A stretch of 64,000 nucleotides of DNA from Pseudomonas pharyngis (GCF_021602345.1 NZ_BQID01000006.1:186001-250000); one strand, 5' to 3'; counted from the first letter of the stretch, positions 1 through 7,781 are shown. Notes: generated by a model not told the origin, from the sequence alone. Numbers and translations are program-made.

Positions 1-486
1 GAAGTCCACCCAGATGCTCTGGAAGGTGAAGGCGACGAACAGGTTGGCGGCTCCGCAGAACAGGAAAAAGGCGATCCAGGCGATGTTAAGGCGGGTCCAG
101 ACCGGATCCGGCAGGGTCAGCGCGTGGCCCATGATGCGCTTGATCAGCAGGCGGTCACCGATGAAGTGGCTGCCGATGAAGGCCAGGGCGAACAGCCAGT
201 TGACCACCGGGGCTTTCCATTTCAGGAAGGTTTCGCTGTGAAAGGCCAGGGTCAGGCTGCCGAACACCAGGCAGGCGATCAGGGTCAGCCACTGGCTCTT
301 CTCCAGCTTGCGCTGCTTGATGAAAAGCGCGCCGTACACCACCAGGGAGCTGATGATCAGCATGGCGGTGGCACTGTAAATGCCGCCTACCGTCAGTTCA
401 TGGCCGGCAACGTCGACGGTGCGTGGATCGAGTTTGTAGACGATGAAGAACAGCAGAAGCGGGATGAAATCGATGAATTGTTTCAC
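1..486 (-). CDS. yciB: Septation protein A / YciB-type inner membrane protein (3' part cut off by window edge)
   Basis: Translating the minus strand from a GTG at 486 gives 162 residues, open to the window edge, beginning [20 protein letters not shown], which I recognise as the start of YciB (also called IspZ). The chain is a series of hydrophobic segments with short basic loops, including [13 protein letters not shown], as expected for this inner-membrane family. YciB is linked to cell-envelope synthesis and septation in E. coli; its biochemical activity is not settled. The GTG start is chosen because it places the conserved N-terminus at residue 1. It is divergent from the rnm homologue, as in other Pseudomonas. 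The last residues lie outside the window. Confidence 0.9.
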   Translation of the reverse strand, partial: MKQFIDFIPLLLFFIVYKLDPRTVDVAGHELTVGGIYSATAMLIISSLVVYGALFIKQRKLEKSQWLTLIACLVFGSLTLAFHSETFLKWKAPVVNWLFALAFIGSHFIGDRLLIKRIMGHALTLPDPVWTRLNIAWIAFFLFCGAANLFVAFTFQSIWVDF

Positions 487-573
487 AGTGAGAGCCAGAA
501 GCTGGATGTGGCGGCATAATAACAAACATATGGGCGCGCGATAGCGCCAGCTGATTTGAGGTAACACATCCCC

Positions 574-1437
574 GTGAATGTTGATTTGCACTGCCACAGC
601 ACGGCCTCCGATGGCGCCCTGGCGCCTGCGGCACTGGTTGCGCGTGCGTTCGAGAACGGCGTGCGAGTCCTGGCCCTGACCGATCACGACACCCTCGAAG
701 GCCTCGCCGAAGCGCGCACGGCCGCCGAGGGGCTGGGCATGCAACTGGTCAACGGCGTCGAATTGTCCTGCACCTGGGGCGGGGCGACCATTCACGTGCT
801 CGGATATGGTTTCGACGTCAACGCCGCGCCGTTGGTCGAGGCGATTGCGAAGTTGCACGACGGCCGCTGGCTGCGGTCTGAAGAAATAAGCCGCAAGCTC
901 GCCCTCAAGGGCATGCCGAATGCGCTCGACGGCGCGCGGCAGATCCAGCAGGAATTGGGCGACAGCGGCAACGCGCCGGCCCGCCCGCATTTCGCCGACT
1001 GGATGGTGCGTGAAGGTTTTGTAAAGGATCGCGCCGAGGCGTTTCGTAAATGGCTCGGCGCCGGCAAGCTGGGGGACGTCAAGCAGCATTGGCCGACCCT
1101 GGAAGACACCGTCGGCACGTTGCGCGCCGCCGGCGCCTGGGTCAGCCTGGCGCATCCGTGGCACTACGATTTCACCCGCAGCAAGCGCCGAAAGCTGATT
1201 GCCGACTATATTCAAGCGGGCGGGCATGCGATCGAAGTGGTCAACGGTCATCAGCCTGCGGAACAGGTGGGCAGCCTTGCCATCCTTGCCCGTGAGTTCG
1301 GTCTGCTGGTCAGCGCCGGCAGTGATTTCCATGGCCCTGGTGGCTGGTCCGAGATCGGCCAGTACCGGCCGGTGCCGGAGGACCTTCCACCCCTGTGGGG
1401 TCGGTTCAAACATGACCCAGTTATTGCCGCCGTCTGA
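574..1437 (+). CDS. rnm: PHP-domain 5'-3' exoribonuclease / nucleotide bisphosphatase (RNase AM, YciV family)
   Basis: A 287-residue protein of the PHP metal-dependent phosphoesterase family. The metal-ligand motifs are visible: HCHSTASDG at residues 6-14, TDHDT at 36-40, a HPWHYDF motif near 197 and SDFHGPG near 253. E. coli YciV trims the 5' ends of rRNAs as RNase AM and also hydrolyses 3',5'-bisphosphonucleotides. The start is GTG at 574, directly before the first metal motif, so no longer start is plausible. It heads the run rnm-yciO-scpA-scpB-DUF1289, whose members nearly touch or overlap. The family is clear; which of the two activities dominates here is not visible. Confidence 0.88.
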   Translation: MNVDLHCHSTASDGALAPAALVARAFENGVRVLALTDHDTLEGLAEARTAAEGLGMQLVNGVELSCTWGGATIHVLGYGFDVNAAPLVEAIAKLHDGRWLRSEEISRKLALKGMPNALDGARQIQQELGDSGNAPARPHFADWMVREGFVKDRAEAFRKWLGAGKLGDVKQHWPTLEDTVGTLRAAGAWVSLAHPWHYDFTRSKRRKLIADYIQAGGHAIEVVNGHQPAEQVGSLAILAREFGLLVSAGSDFHGPGGWSEIGQYRPVPEDLPPLWGRFKHDPVIAAV

Positions 1438-1450
1438 ACAGGTAGAGAAT

Positions 1451-2080
1451 GTGAGTCAATTTTTCCAGATTCATCCGGAAAACCCGCAAGCGCGCCTGAT
1501 CAAACAGGCGGTCGAGATCATCCGCAAGGGCGGAGTGGTGGTCTATCCCACGGACTCTTCCTACGCAATCGGCTGCCAGATCGGCGACAAGAACGGCATC
1601 GAGCGCGTTCGACGCCTGCGTCAGCTCGACGAGAAACACAACTTCGCACTGATCTGCAGCGACCTGTCGCAACTGGGCAATTACGCCAAGATCGACACCG
1701 GGACGTTTCGAATCCTCAAAGCCCACCTGCCGGGGCCGTACACCTTCATTCTTAACGCCACCCGCGAAGTACCGCGCCTGTTGCTGCATCCGAAGAAGCG
1801 CACCATCGGTCTGCGGGTGCCGAGCCATCCGATCGCGCTGGCGCTGCTGGCCGAACTGGGCGAGCCGTTGATGAGCGTGACCCTGATCATGCCGGGCGAT
1901 GAAGACCCGTTGAGCGACCCGTACGAAATGCGCCAGTTGCTCGAGCATCAGGTGGATCTGATCATCGACGGCGGTTCCGGCGGCATCAAGGCCTCCACCG
2001 TGATCGACCTCACGGGCGACGATCCGGAAGTGATCCGCGTCGGTTGCGGCGATCCTGCTCCATTCATGGTCGAGGCCTGA
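1451..2080 (+). CDS. yciO: YciO-type member of the Sua5/YrdC family (threonylcarbamoyl-AMP synthase-like)
   Basis: 209 residues from a GTG at 1451 ([20 protein letters not shown]), matching the usual YciO N-terminus. The family nucleotide-binding stretch [16 protein letters not shown] lies at about residues 27-41, followed by a [15 protein letters not shown] segment. YrdC/Sua5 proteins make threonylcarbamoyl-AMP for the tRNA t6A modification. YciO is a paralogous branch whose own role is less certain, so the precise function should not be taken for granted. An alternative ATG at 1412 would extend the protein into the rnm reading region, but the conserved N-terminus favours 1451. It directly abuts scpA, whose ATG follows the TGA. 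Confidence 0.85.
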   Translation: MSQFFQIHPENPQARLIKQAVEIIRKGGVVVYPTDSSYAIGCQIGDKNGIERVRRLRQLDEKHNFALICSDLSQLGNYAKIDTGTFRILKAHLPGPYTFILNATREVPRLLLHPKKRTIGLRVPSHPIALALLAELGEPLMSVTLIMPGDEDPLSDPYEMRQLLEHQVDLIIDGGSGGIKASTVIDLTGDDPEVIRVGCGDPAPFMVEA

Positions 2081-2899
2081 ATGTCTGCAGTGGAAACCGT
2101 TGATCCCCAGGCCGGTGCCCAGCAGGAACTGCCGTTTGCCATGGTCTATGGCCAGGCCGTTACGGAAATGCCGCTGGACCTGTACATCCCGCCGGATGCG
2201 CTGGAAGTCTTCCTCGAAGCCTTCGAAGGCCCGCTCGACCTGCTGCTGTACCTGATCCGCAAACAGAACATCAACATCCTCGACATCCCGGTGGCGGAAA
2301 TCACCCGCCAGTACATGGGCTATGTCGAGCTGATGCAGTCGGTGCGCCTGGAACTGGCCGCCGAGTACCTGGTGATGGCCGCGATGCTGGCCGAGATCAA
2401 GTCGCGGATGCTGCTGCCCCGGGCCGAAACCGTCGAGGACGAAGAGGACGACCCGCGCGCCGAACTGATCCGTCGCCTGCAGGAGTACGAACGGTTCAAG
2501 GCTGCCGCCGAAGGCATCGATGGCCTGAGCCGGGTCGGTCGCGACGTGATCGTGCCCAAGCTCGACGCCCCGGAAGCCCGCGCGCGCAAGCTGTTGCCGG
2601 ACGTGGCGCTGGAAGAAATCCTGATGTCCATGGCCGAAGTGCTGCGCCGCGGCGACATGTTCGAAAGCCATCAGGTCAGCCGCGAGGCACTGTCCACCCG
2701 CGAGCGCATGAGCGACGTGCTGGAGCGGCTCAAGGGCGGCGGGTTTGTGCCGTTCATCGAGCTGTTCACCGCCGAAGAGGGCAAGCTCGGGGTGGTGGTG
2801 ACCTTCATGGCCATCCTTGAACTGGTCAAGGAATCCCTGATCGAGCTGGTGCAGAATGAGCCGTTCGCCGCGATCCACGTGCGAGCCCGAGCCGAATAA
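2081..2899 (+). CDS. scpA: Segregation and condensation protein A (kleisin)
   Basis: 272 residues. The kleisin core starts with LEVFLEAFEGPLDLLLYLIRKQNINILDIPVAEITRQY around residues 44-82, typical of ScpA, followed by LAAEYLVMAAMLAEIKSRMLLP and a C-terminal winged helix ending in ELVQNEPFAAIHVRA. The first 40 residues are a variable leader. ScpA bridges SMC heads and binds an ScpB dimer in chromosome condensation. The start ATG follows the yciO stop without a gap, and scpB follows 11 bp later, so the pair should be co-translated. No smc gene is in the window. Confidence 0.95.
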   Translation: MSAVETVDPQAGAQQELPFAMVYGQAVTEMPLDLYIPPDALEVFLEAFEGPLDLLLYLIRKQNINILDIPVAEITRQYMGYVELMQSVRLELAAEYLVMAAMLAEIKSRMLLPRAETVEDEEDDPRAELIRRLQEYERFKAAAEGIDGLSRVGRDVIVPKLDAPEARARKLLPDVALEEILMSMAEVLRRGDMFESHQVSREALSTRERMSDVLERLKGGGFVPFIELFTAEEGKLGVVVTFMAILELVKESLIELVQNEPFAAIHVRARAE

Positions 2900-2910
2900 C
2901 GAGTCCCGAT

Positions 2911-3930
2911 ATGAACCTGACTGAACCCCGCGAGCTGGCGTCCCTGCTTGAAGCCTTTCTGTTGGCCTCGGGAAAGCCGCAATCCCTCGAGCGTTTGTAT
3001 GAACTGTTTGAAGAGGGCGAGCGCCCGGAACCGCCGGTTTTCAAGAAAGCCCTGACCCTGCTTGGCAAGTCCTGCGAGGGCCGGGCGTTCGAGCTCAAGG
3101 AAGTCGCGTCCGGCTATCGCCTGCAAATCCGTGAAAAGTTCGCACCGTGGGTCGGTCGCTTGTGGGAGGAGCGTCCGCAGCGCTATTCCCGCGCACTGCT
3201 GGAAACCATGGCGCTGATCGCCTACCGCCAGCCGATCACTCGGGGCGAAATCGAGGACGTGCGGGGCGTGGCGGTCAACACCAACATCGTCAAGACGCTG
3301 ATCGAGCGCGAGTGGATTCGCATCGTCGGTTACCGCGACGTGCCGGGCAAACCGGCGATGTTCGCCACCACCAAGGCGTTTCTCGACCACTTCAACCTGA
3401 AGAACCTCGACGATCTGCCGCCGCTGGCCGAATTGCGCGAGATCGAGGCGGAACCGGTGCTCGACCTCGACGACGCTCCGGTGCCACCGGGCTTGCAGGA
3501 ACTGGCCGACGCCAGCGCCGAGCCGGAAGAACCGAAGGAGGAAACCAGTTTCCACACCCTGCTGCTGGAACTGGACAGCATGGAGGAGGGGATCAAGACC
3601 GACTTCGACGACTTGCTGCGTGACGGGGTGGGCGGCGAATCGCTGCCGACCGGGGTTGAGTCCGATCCGGTCGAGCCGTCGGTTGAGGGTGAGCCAGAAC
3701 CTGAATTTGAGCCTGAATTTGAGCATGAGCCTGAATTCGAGCCCGAACCCGAGCAGGAAGACGATGTGCTCGGCGTGGCCGAAGCCCGGGAAAAACTGCT
3801 GGCTGCCGTCGCCCGGCTTGAACAGCCCGCCCCGGAACCCGCCGCCGAGGAAGAGCTGAGCGAAGAGGAAGCCGAAGCTCGCGCCCTGGCCGAAGCCATT
3901 GAAGCCGAACGCCGCGAGTTCGAGGACTGA
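2911..3930 (+). CDS. scpB: Segregation and condensation protein B with long acidic C-terminal tail
   Basis: 339 residues. The first ~190 hold the two winged-helix domains of ScpB (LLEAFLLASGKPQSLERL at the start; YSRALLETMALIAYRQPITRGEIEDVRG and REWIRIVGYRDVPGKPAMFATT in the second domain). It pairs with ScpA in the SMC complex. The last ~140 residues are unusual: strongly acidic, with short tandem EPEFEPEF/EHEPEFEPEPE units around residues 250-280 and further Glu/Ala-rich stretches. ScpB proteins are commonly about 200 residues, so the tail is an extension with no assigned function. The downstream gene begins 2 bp after the stop. Confidence 0.93.
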   Translation: MNLTEPRELASLLEAFLLASGKPQSLERLYELFEEGERPEPPVFKKALTLLGKSCEGRAFELKEVASGYRLQIREKFAPWVGRLWEERPQRYSRALLETMALIAYRQPITRGEIEDVRGVAVNTNIVKTLIEREWIRIVGYRDVPGKPAMFATTKAFLDHFNLKNLDDLPPLAELREIEAEPVLDLDDAPVPPGLQELADASAEPEEPKEETSFHTLLLELDSMEEGIKTDFDDLLRDGVGGESLPTGVESDPVEPSVEGEPEPEFEPEFEHEPEFEPEPEQEDDVLGVAEAREKLLAAVARLEQPAPEPAAEEELSEEEAEARALAEAIEAERREFED

Positions 3931-3932
3931 GC

Positions 3933-4124
3933 ATGAGCTCGACCAAAGACCCGTGCATCAGCGTCTGCAAGTTCAGCGACGACATCTGCCTCGGTTGCGG
4001 CCGCAGCAAGCGCGAGATCCGGGCCTGGAAGAAACTCGACAAGGACGACAAGCGCACCGTACTGGCCGAAGCCGCGCTGCGTCTGATCAAGCTCGGGGCC
4101 ACCGGTCGGCGGAAAAAGAAATAA
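3933..4124 (+). CDS. DUF1289 family small protein
   Basis: 63 residues. Four cysteines at positions 8, 12, 19 and 22 (PCISVCKFSDDICLGCGRS) define the DUF1289 family and look like a metal site. The C-terminus is basic (RRKKK). It starts 2 bp after the scpB stop, so it is the last gene of the rnm-scpAB run. No function is established for the family; the Cys spacing suggests a bound metal, but that is inference. Confidence 0.85.
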   Translation: MSSTKDPCISVCKFSDDICLGCGRSKREIRAWKKLDKDDKRTVLAEAALRLIKLGATGRRKKK

Positions 4125-4226
4125 CCTTGGCCTGATCGACTAGTCTCTGATGCGCGCGCGGCCACATCCGCGTATGATTCGCGACCCTTCGGCGATCCCT
4201 TCGCCCGAAAACCCAGATTTCAACGC

Positions 4227-4253
4227 TTCAGCGGCTCATTCAGCGCCGCTGAA
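4227..4253 (+). other. Hairpin in the 5' leader of rluB
   Basis: TTCAGCGGC at 4227-4235 and GCCGCTGAA at 4245-4253 form a perfect 9-bp stem with a 9-nt loop, 24 nt before the rluB ATG. A weaker hairpin lies just upstream (TTCGGCGA at about 4187, TCGCCCGAA at about 4201). A possible -10 box TATGAT sits at 4174-4179. No riboswitch family is recognised; a role in RNA stability or translation is only a possibility. Confidence 0.4.
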
Positions 4254-4277
4254 CAGACCACACCGGGAGGTGCCCAG

Positions 4278-5495
4278 ATGAGTGACATCAATCAGAAAGA
4301 CGACCAGGAAATCGGCCCAGCAGGCGAAAAGCTGCAGAAAGTCCTCGCCCGTATCGGCGTCGGCTCGCGCCGCGACGTCGAATCCTGGATCGCTGCCGGC
4401 CGGATCAAGGTCAATGGCAAAGACGCCACCTTGGGCCTGCGTGTCGACATGCACGACGCCATCACCATTGATGGCAAGGTCATCAAGCGTGAAGAAGCTG
4501 CCGAGTCGGTTCGCCGCGTGATCATGTACAACAAGCCCGATGGCGAGATCTGCACCCGTGACGACCCGGAAGGCCGTCCGACCGTGTTCGACAAGCTGCC
4601 GCGTCCGAAAGAAGGCCGCTGGATCAACATCGGTCGTCTCGACATCAACACCACCGGTCTGCTGATGTTCACCACCGACGGTGAACTGGCCAACCGCCTG
4701 ATGCACCCGTCCTACGAGATGGACCGTGAATACGCGGTGCGTGTGCGCGGCGAAGTCGATGACGAGATGATCGAACGCCTGAAGGCCGGCGTGGTGCTGG
4801 AAGACGGCCCGGCGCGGTTCACCGACATCCAACAGGCACCGGGCGGCGAAGGCTTCAACCACTGGTATCACTGTGTGGTGATGGAAGGCCGCAACCGTGA
4901 AGTGCGTCGCCTGTGGGAATCCCAGGGCCTGGTGGTCAGCCGCCTGAAGCGCGTGCGTTTCGGTCCGGTGTTCCTCAACTCCGACCTGCCGATGGGCCGC
5001 TGGCGCGAAATGAGCCAGTACGAAGTCGACGTGCTGAGCGCCGAAGTCGGCCTGACCCCGGTGGCCATGCCGCAACTGAACGCCAAGAGCAAAGACAAGC
5101 TTGACCGCATGCAGCGAAAATCGTCGCGTCCGATGGCCCGTACCGAGCGCGTGCGCACCCTGCGTCCGGCCAACGGTGCGCCGATTGGCGCCGGTCCGCG
5201 TCCGGTTCGGGAGCCTCAGATCGAAGGCGAGCGTCCAGGTCGCAAACCGGCAGCGCGTCCGGATGGCGAGCGCGGTCCACGCACGCCGCGTCCGGCCAAT
5301 GGCCGTACCGAGCGTGGTGAAGGTCGCGGTACGCCGGTGGCGGATCGTCCAGTCGACACCAAGCGTCCGTCCAAGCCATCGCCGAAGCGTCCAGGCATCA
5401 AGCTGGCTGATGATGACAAGCCGTCGGGCAAGCGCCGTGGCGCACCGGCCGGTTCCGGCCAGCGTCCGGGTTTCGGTCGCAAGAAGCCGGAATAA
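4278..5495 (+). CDS. rluB: 23S rRNA pseudouridine(2605) synthase RluB with basic low-complexity tail
   Basis: 405 residues. An N-terminal S4 RNA-binding domain (EKLQKVLARIGVGSRRDVESWI, about residues 17-75) precedes an RsuA-type pseudouridine synthase domain with the catalytic aspartate in GRLDINTTGL (about residue 122) and a C-terminal GRNREVRRLWESQGL motif. RluB modifies U2605 of 23S rRNA. After about residue 270 the chain becomes a 130-residue Arg/Pro/Gly-rich basic tail with repeated RPA/RPxG units. It has a clear ribosome binding site (GGGAGGTG) and ends before a strong terminator, so it is probably transcribed alone. RluE/RluF relatives are possible, but the domain order and tail fit Pseudomonas RluB. 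Confidence 0.92.
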   Translation: MSDINQKDDQEIGPAGEKLQKVLARIGVGSRRDVESWIAAGRIKVNGKDATLGLRVDMHDAITIDGKVIKREEAAESVRRVIMYNKPDGEICTRDDPEGRPTVFDKLPRPKEGRWINIGRLDINTTGLLMFTTDGELANRLMHPSYEMDREYAVRVRGEVDDEMIERLKAGVVLEDGPARFTDIQQAPGGEGFNHWYHCVVMEGRNREVRRLWESQGLVVSRLKRVRFGPVFLNSDLPMGRWREMSQYEVDVLSAEVGLTPVAMPQLNAKSKDKLDRMQRKSSRPMARTERVRTLRPANGAPIGAGPRPVREPQIEGERPGRKPAARPDGERGPRTPRPANGRTERGEGRGTPVADRPVDTKRPSKPSPKRPGIKLADDDKPSGKRRGAPAGSGQRPGFGRKKPE

Positions 5496-5504
5496 CGCGG
5501 TTGT

Positions 5505-5530
5505 AAGCTTCGAGCGGCAAGCTTCAAGCT
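5505..5530. repeat. Short AAGCTTC/CAAGCTTCAAGCT dispersed-type repeat
   Basis: The stretch contains two AAGCTTC cores separated by GAGCGGC. It resembles the short AGCTTCAAGCT-type repeats I know from intergenic Pseudomonas DNA, and lies between the rluB stop and its terminator. Copy number cannot be judged from one window. Confidence 0.35.
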
Positions 5531-5540
5531 GAAAACAGAA

Positions 5541-5571
5541 AACGCCAACCTCAGGGTTGGCGTTTTTTTTT
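5541..5571 (+). terminator. Rho-independent terminator after rluB
   Basis: AACGCCAACC (5541-5550), a TCAG loop and GGTTGGCGTT (5555-5564) form a 10-bp stem followed by a run of T to 5571. Confidence 0.93.
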
Positions 5572-5641
5572 GGACTTTTTATTTCTTTTTTCGGGCGTGT
5601 TTTTCTTGTTTTTAAACAAAAAACTTAACGCCTTTCAAATA

Positions 5642-5655
5642 GTTAGCCAGCTAAC
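5642..5655. promoter_or_regulatory. Perfect palindrome GTTAGCCAGCTAAC, possible operator
   Basis: A 14-bp inverted repeat in an AT-rich stretch (5571-5745) of an otherwise GC-rich chromosome. The GTTAG/CTAAC arms resemble MarR-family operators. No gene follows directly on either strand, so it may be a relic of a lost gene or may serve the small reading frame at 5905. The 5572-5900 segment holds no other feature I can support. Confidence 0.3.
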
Positions 5656-5904
5656 GTCAATCACCGGACACCTCTTCGATGGGTCTGGAGTGGAAACTTT
5701 ACGTTACGCGCTGTCAGTAGATATTTACGAAAAAGACCTCGCCGTCCCATGAATCGGGTGGCTTTGACTGGCTGTAAGGAAAATCTGCCGCAGCCACGCC
5801 CGCCGGGCCTTGCGCAGCCCTCTGGCGTGCTTGTTTCAGCGTCGTTTGGAAGGTGAGATGCGCGGCATGCCTGTCGTGCAGGTGCATAACAAGAAGGAGG
5901 CGCA

Positions 5905-6051
5905 ATGAACGCCGTAATCCATTTTCACTTCTCCACGTGGGGCGGATTGTCCATCGTCCACGCCGATGGCCTGCAAAGGCCTGACTCAATTTTTGCAGCC
6001 GCCCGGGCTTCCCGGGGTGGACACATGCAATCCCGGCAACCGACACGCTGA
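5905..6051 (+). CDS. Short reading frame with strong ribosome binding site, candidate leader peptide or small protein
   Basis: 48 codons starting MNAVIHFHFSTWGGLSIVHA, preceded by an ideal AAGGAGG at 5894-5900 with 4-nt spacing. The N-terminus, with His, Phe and Trp codons close together and ending FST, resembles the E. coli pheST leader peptide PheM in general look. Inside and after the aromatic run are small inverted repeats (GGCC-TGCAAA-GGCC and CCCGGG-CTT-CCCGGG near 5970-6015). The frame ends just before a sigma-70-like promoter and about 290 bp before aroP. No T-run follows the hairpins, so classical attenuation is not evident. Strong initiation signals argue that it is translated; its role is inference. 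Confidence 0.5.
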   Translation: MNAVIHFHFSTWGGLSIVHADGLQRPDSIFAAARASRGGHMQSRQPTR

Positions 6052-6062
6052 TCCGGCGAGGT

Positions 6063-6091
6063 CTGGCAGCAGGGGGTTAGCGGTGTACAAT
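6063..6091 (+). promoter_or_regulatory. Predicted sigma-70 promoter of the aroP leader transcript
   Basis: CTGGCA at 6063-6068, 17-bp spacer, TACAAT at 6086-6091. This would start a transcript near 6098 with a leader of about 245 nt before the permease gene. Confidence 0.55.
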
Positions 6092-6220
6092 GCGCCGCGT
6101 TTTAACTGTGACCCTCTGCGTAATCGCGCAAACCTCAAGGTTTATCCGCCTTGTTCACTCCGCCGCGTCACAAGCGTGTCGGGTTCGATTTCGTCACAGA
6201 TAAAAACAAACAGGTGACGC

Positions 6221-6283
6221 ATGACCGTTGTAAAAAAGCTGAATTCCTGGTGCCTGCGCTGGGGTTTGATCAAGGTTGGCTGA
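6221..6283 (+). CDS. Predicted 20-residue leader peptide upstream of aroP, with two Trp residues
   Basis: ATG at 6221 preceded by AGGTGA (6212-6217). It encodes MTVVKKLNSWCLRWGLIKVG and stops with TGA at 6281-6283, 60 nt before the aromatic amino acid permease. Two Trp codons (residues 10 and 14) in a 20-codon frame, directly upstream of an aromatic amino acid transporter, suggest a regulatory leader peptide. The last codons form one arm of a hairpin that spans the stop codon. The layout (short peptide, Trp some residues before the stop, no T-tract) is reminiscent of TnaC-type control. Translation and regulation are inferred from sequence only. Confidence 0.6.
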   Translation: MTVVKKLNSWCLRWGLIKVG

Positions 6284-6328
6284 AATCGCAACCTTGCAGC
6301 AACGTCTACTGAACATCATCAAACCTTG
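6263..6328 (+). promoter_or_regulatory. Mutually exclusive RNA stems between leader peptide and aroP
   Basis: CAAGGTTG (6271-6278) can pair with CAACCTTG (6289-6296) across the leader stop codon. Alternatively GGTTTGAT (6263-6270) pairs with ATCAAACC (6318-6325), and CAAGGTT (6271-6277) can pair with AACCTTG (6322-6328), ending 15 nt before the aroP ATG. A further AAACCT-CA-AGGTTT hairpin lies at 6130-6143. The pairings compete, so ribosome position on the leader could change access to the aroP start region. All stems are exact complements in the sequence; their function is inference. Confidence 0.5.
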
Positions 6329-6343
6329 CGTGAGACCTTTTTC

Positions 6344-7762
6344 ATGAGTGGACAAAACTCGCAATCAGGCGAGCTGAAACGCGGCCTGAAAAATCGCCAT
6401 ATTCAACTGATCGCCCTCGGTGGCGCGATCGGTACCGGACTGTTCCTCGGCTCGGCCGGGGTGCTGAAATCCGCCGGCCCGTCGATGATCCTCGGCTATG
6501 CCATCTGCGGCTTCATCGCCTTCATGATCATGCGCCAGCTCGGCGAAATGATCGTCGAAGAGCCGGTGGCCGGCTCCTTCAGCCACTTTGCGCACAAATA
6601 CTGGGGCGGTTTCGCCGGTTTCCTGTCGGGCTGGAACTGCTGGATCCTGTACATCCTGGTGGGCATGTCGGAGCTGACCGCGGTCGGCAAATACATCCAC
6701 TACTGGGCGCCGGAGATCCCGAGCTGGGTCACCGCTGCCGCGTTCTTCGTGCTGATCAATGCGATCAACCTGGCCAACGTCAAAGTCTTCGGTGAAGCCG
6801 AATTCTGGTTCGCGATCATCAAGGTCGTGGCAATCGTCGGCATGATCGCCCTGGGCAGCTACTTGCTGGTCAGCGGCCATGGCGGCCCGCAAGCCTCGGT
6901 CAGCAACCTGTGGTCCCATGGTGGCTTCTTCCCGAACGGCGTCAGCGGTCTGGTGATGGCCATGGCGATCATCATGTTTTCCTTCGGCGGTCTGGAAATG
7001 CTCGGTTTCACCGCAGCCGAAGCCGACAAGCCGAAAACCGTGATCCCGAAAGCGATCAACCAGGTGATCTACCGGATCCTGATTTTCTACATCGGTGCAC
7101 TGGTGATCCTGCTGTCGCTGACCCCATGGGACAGCCTGCTGGAAACCCTCAACGCTTCGGGCGATTCCTACAGCGGCAGCCCGTTCGTGCAGGTGTTCTC
7201 GATGCTTGGCAGCAACACCGCCGCGCACATCCTCAACTTCGTGGTTCTGACCGCGGCATTGTCGGTGTACAACAGCGGCACCTATTGCAACAGCCGCATG
7301 CTGCTGGGCATGGCCGAGCAGGGCGACGCGCCGAAAGCGCTGGCGAAGATCGACAAGCGCGGCGTACCGGTGCGTTCGATCCTGGCGTCGGCGGCGGTGA
7401 CTCTGGTGGCCGTGCTGCTCAACTACCTGATCCCGCAACATGCGCTGGAACTGCTGATGTCGCTGGTGGTTGCAACGCTGGTGATCAACTGGGCGATGAT
7501 CAGCTTCTCGCACTTCAAGTTCCGCCAGCACATGAACAAGACCCACCAGAAGCCGCTGTTCAAGGCGCTGTGGTACCCGTACGGCAACTACATCTGCCTG
7601 GCGTTCGTGCTGTTCATCCTCGGCGTGATGCTGCTGATCCCGGGCATTCAGATCTCGGTGTACGCGATTCCGGTGTGGGTCGTGTTCATGTGGGTCTGCT
7701 ACGTGATCAAGAACAAGCGTGGTGCGCAACAGGCACTGCACGCAGCGAGCGCAGCCAAGTAA
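6344..7762 (+). CDS. aroP: Aromatic amino acid permease AroP (APC superfamily)
   Basis: 472 residues from ATG 6344 (MSGQNSQSGELKRGLKNRHI). This is the amino acid/proton symporter type with about 12 membrane segments: the conserved LIALGGAIGTGLFLGSAGVLKSAGP at the first helix, EMIVEEPVAGSFSHFAHKYWG after helix 2, and FSFGGLEMLGFTAAEADKPKTVIPKAINQV in the middle. Members take up Phe, Tyr and Trp across the inner membrane. A TTG at 6326 would add six residues but lacks support; MSGQNS is the usual Pseudomonas start. The gene has its own promoter, long leader and terminator. Related permeases (GABA, Pro, Lys) share the fold; the aromatic assignment rests on overall resemblance to AroP. Confidence 0.88.
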   Translation: MSGQNSQSGELKRGLKNRHIQLIALGGAIGTGLFLGSAGVLKSAGPSMILGYAICGFIAFMIMRQLGEMIVEEPVAGSFSHFAHKYWGGFAGFLSGWNCWILYILVGMSELTAVGKYIHYWAPEIPSWVTAAAFFVLINAINLANVKVFGEAEFWFAIIKVVAIVGMIALGSYLLVSGHGGPQASVSNLWSHGGFFPNGVSGLVMAMAIIMFSFGGLEMLGFTAAEADKPKTVIPKAINQVIYRILIFYIGALVILLSLTPWDSLLETLNASGDSYSGSPFVQVFSMLGSNTAAHILNFVVLTAALSVYNSGTYCNSRMLLGMAEQGDAPKALAKIDKRGVPVRSILASAAVTLVAVLLNYLIPQHALELLMSLVVATLVINWAMISFSHFKFRQHMNKTHQKPLFKALWYPYGNYICLAFVLFILGVMLLIPGIQISVYAIPVWVVFMWVCYVIKNKRGAQQALHAASAAK

Positions 7763-7781
7763 GCGTCGTTGCAAAAACACC

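Noticed and set aside
1421-2878. 485-codon open frame on the minus strand opposite yciO-scpA
   Set aside because: It is a shadow of GC-rich coding DNA; the plus-strand genes have clear family motifs and the antisense product is His/Gln-rich with no recognisable domain. Similar long antisense frames over aroP, flgH-flgI, fliF and fliI were rejected for the same reason.
5570-5752. 60-codon plus-strand frame starting in the rluB terminator T-run
   Set aside because: It starts inside the terminator and has no plausible ribosome binding site.
5714-6046. 110-codon minus-strand frame opposite the short ORF at 5905
   Set aside because: No ribosome binding site and no recognisable sequence; the plus frame at 5905 has far better start signals.
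6326-6343. TTG start giving six more residues for AroP
   Set aside because: No ribosome binding site at useful spacing and the conserved N-terminus begins at the ATG at 6344.
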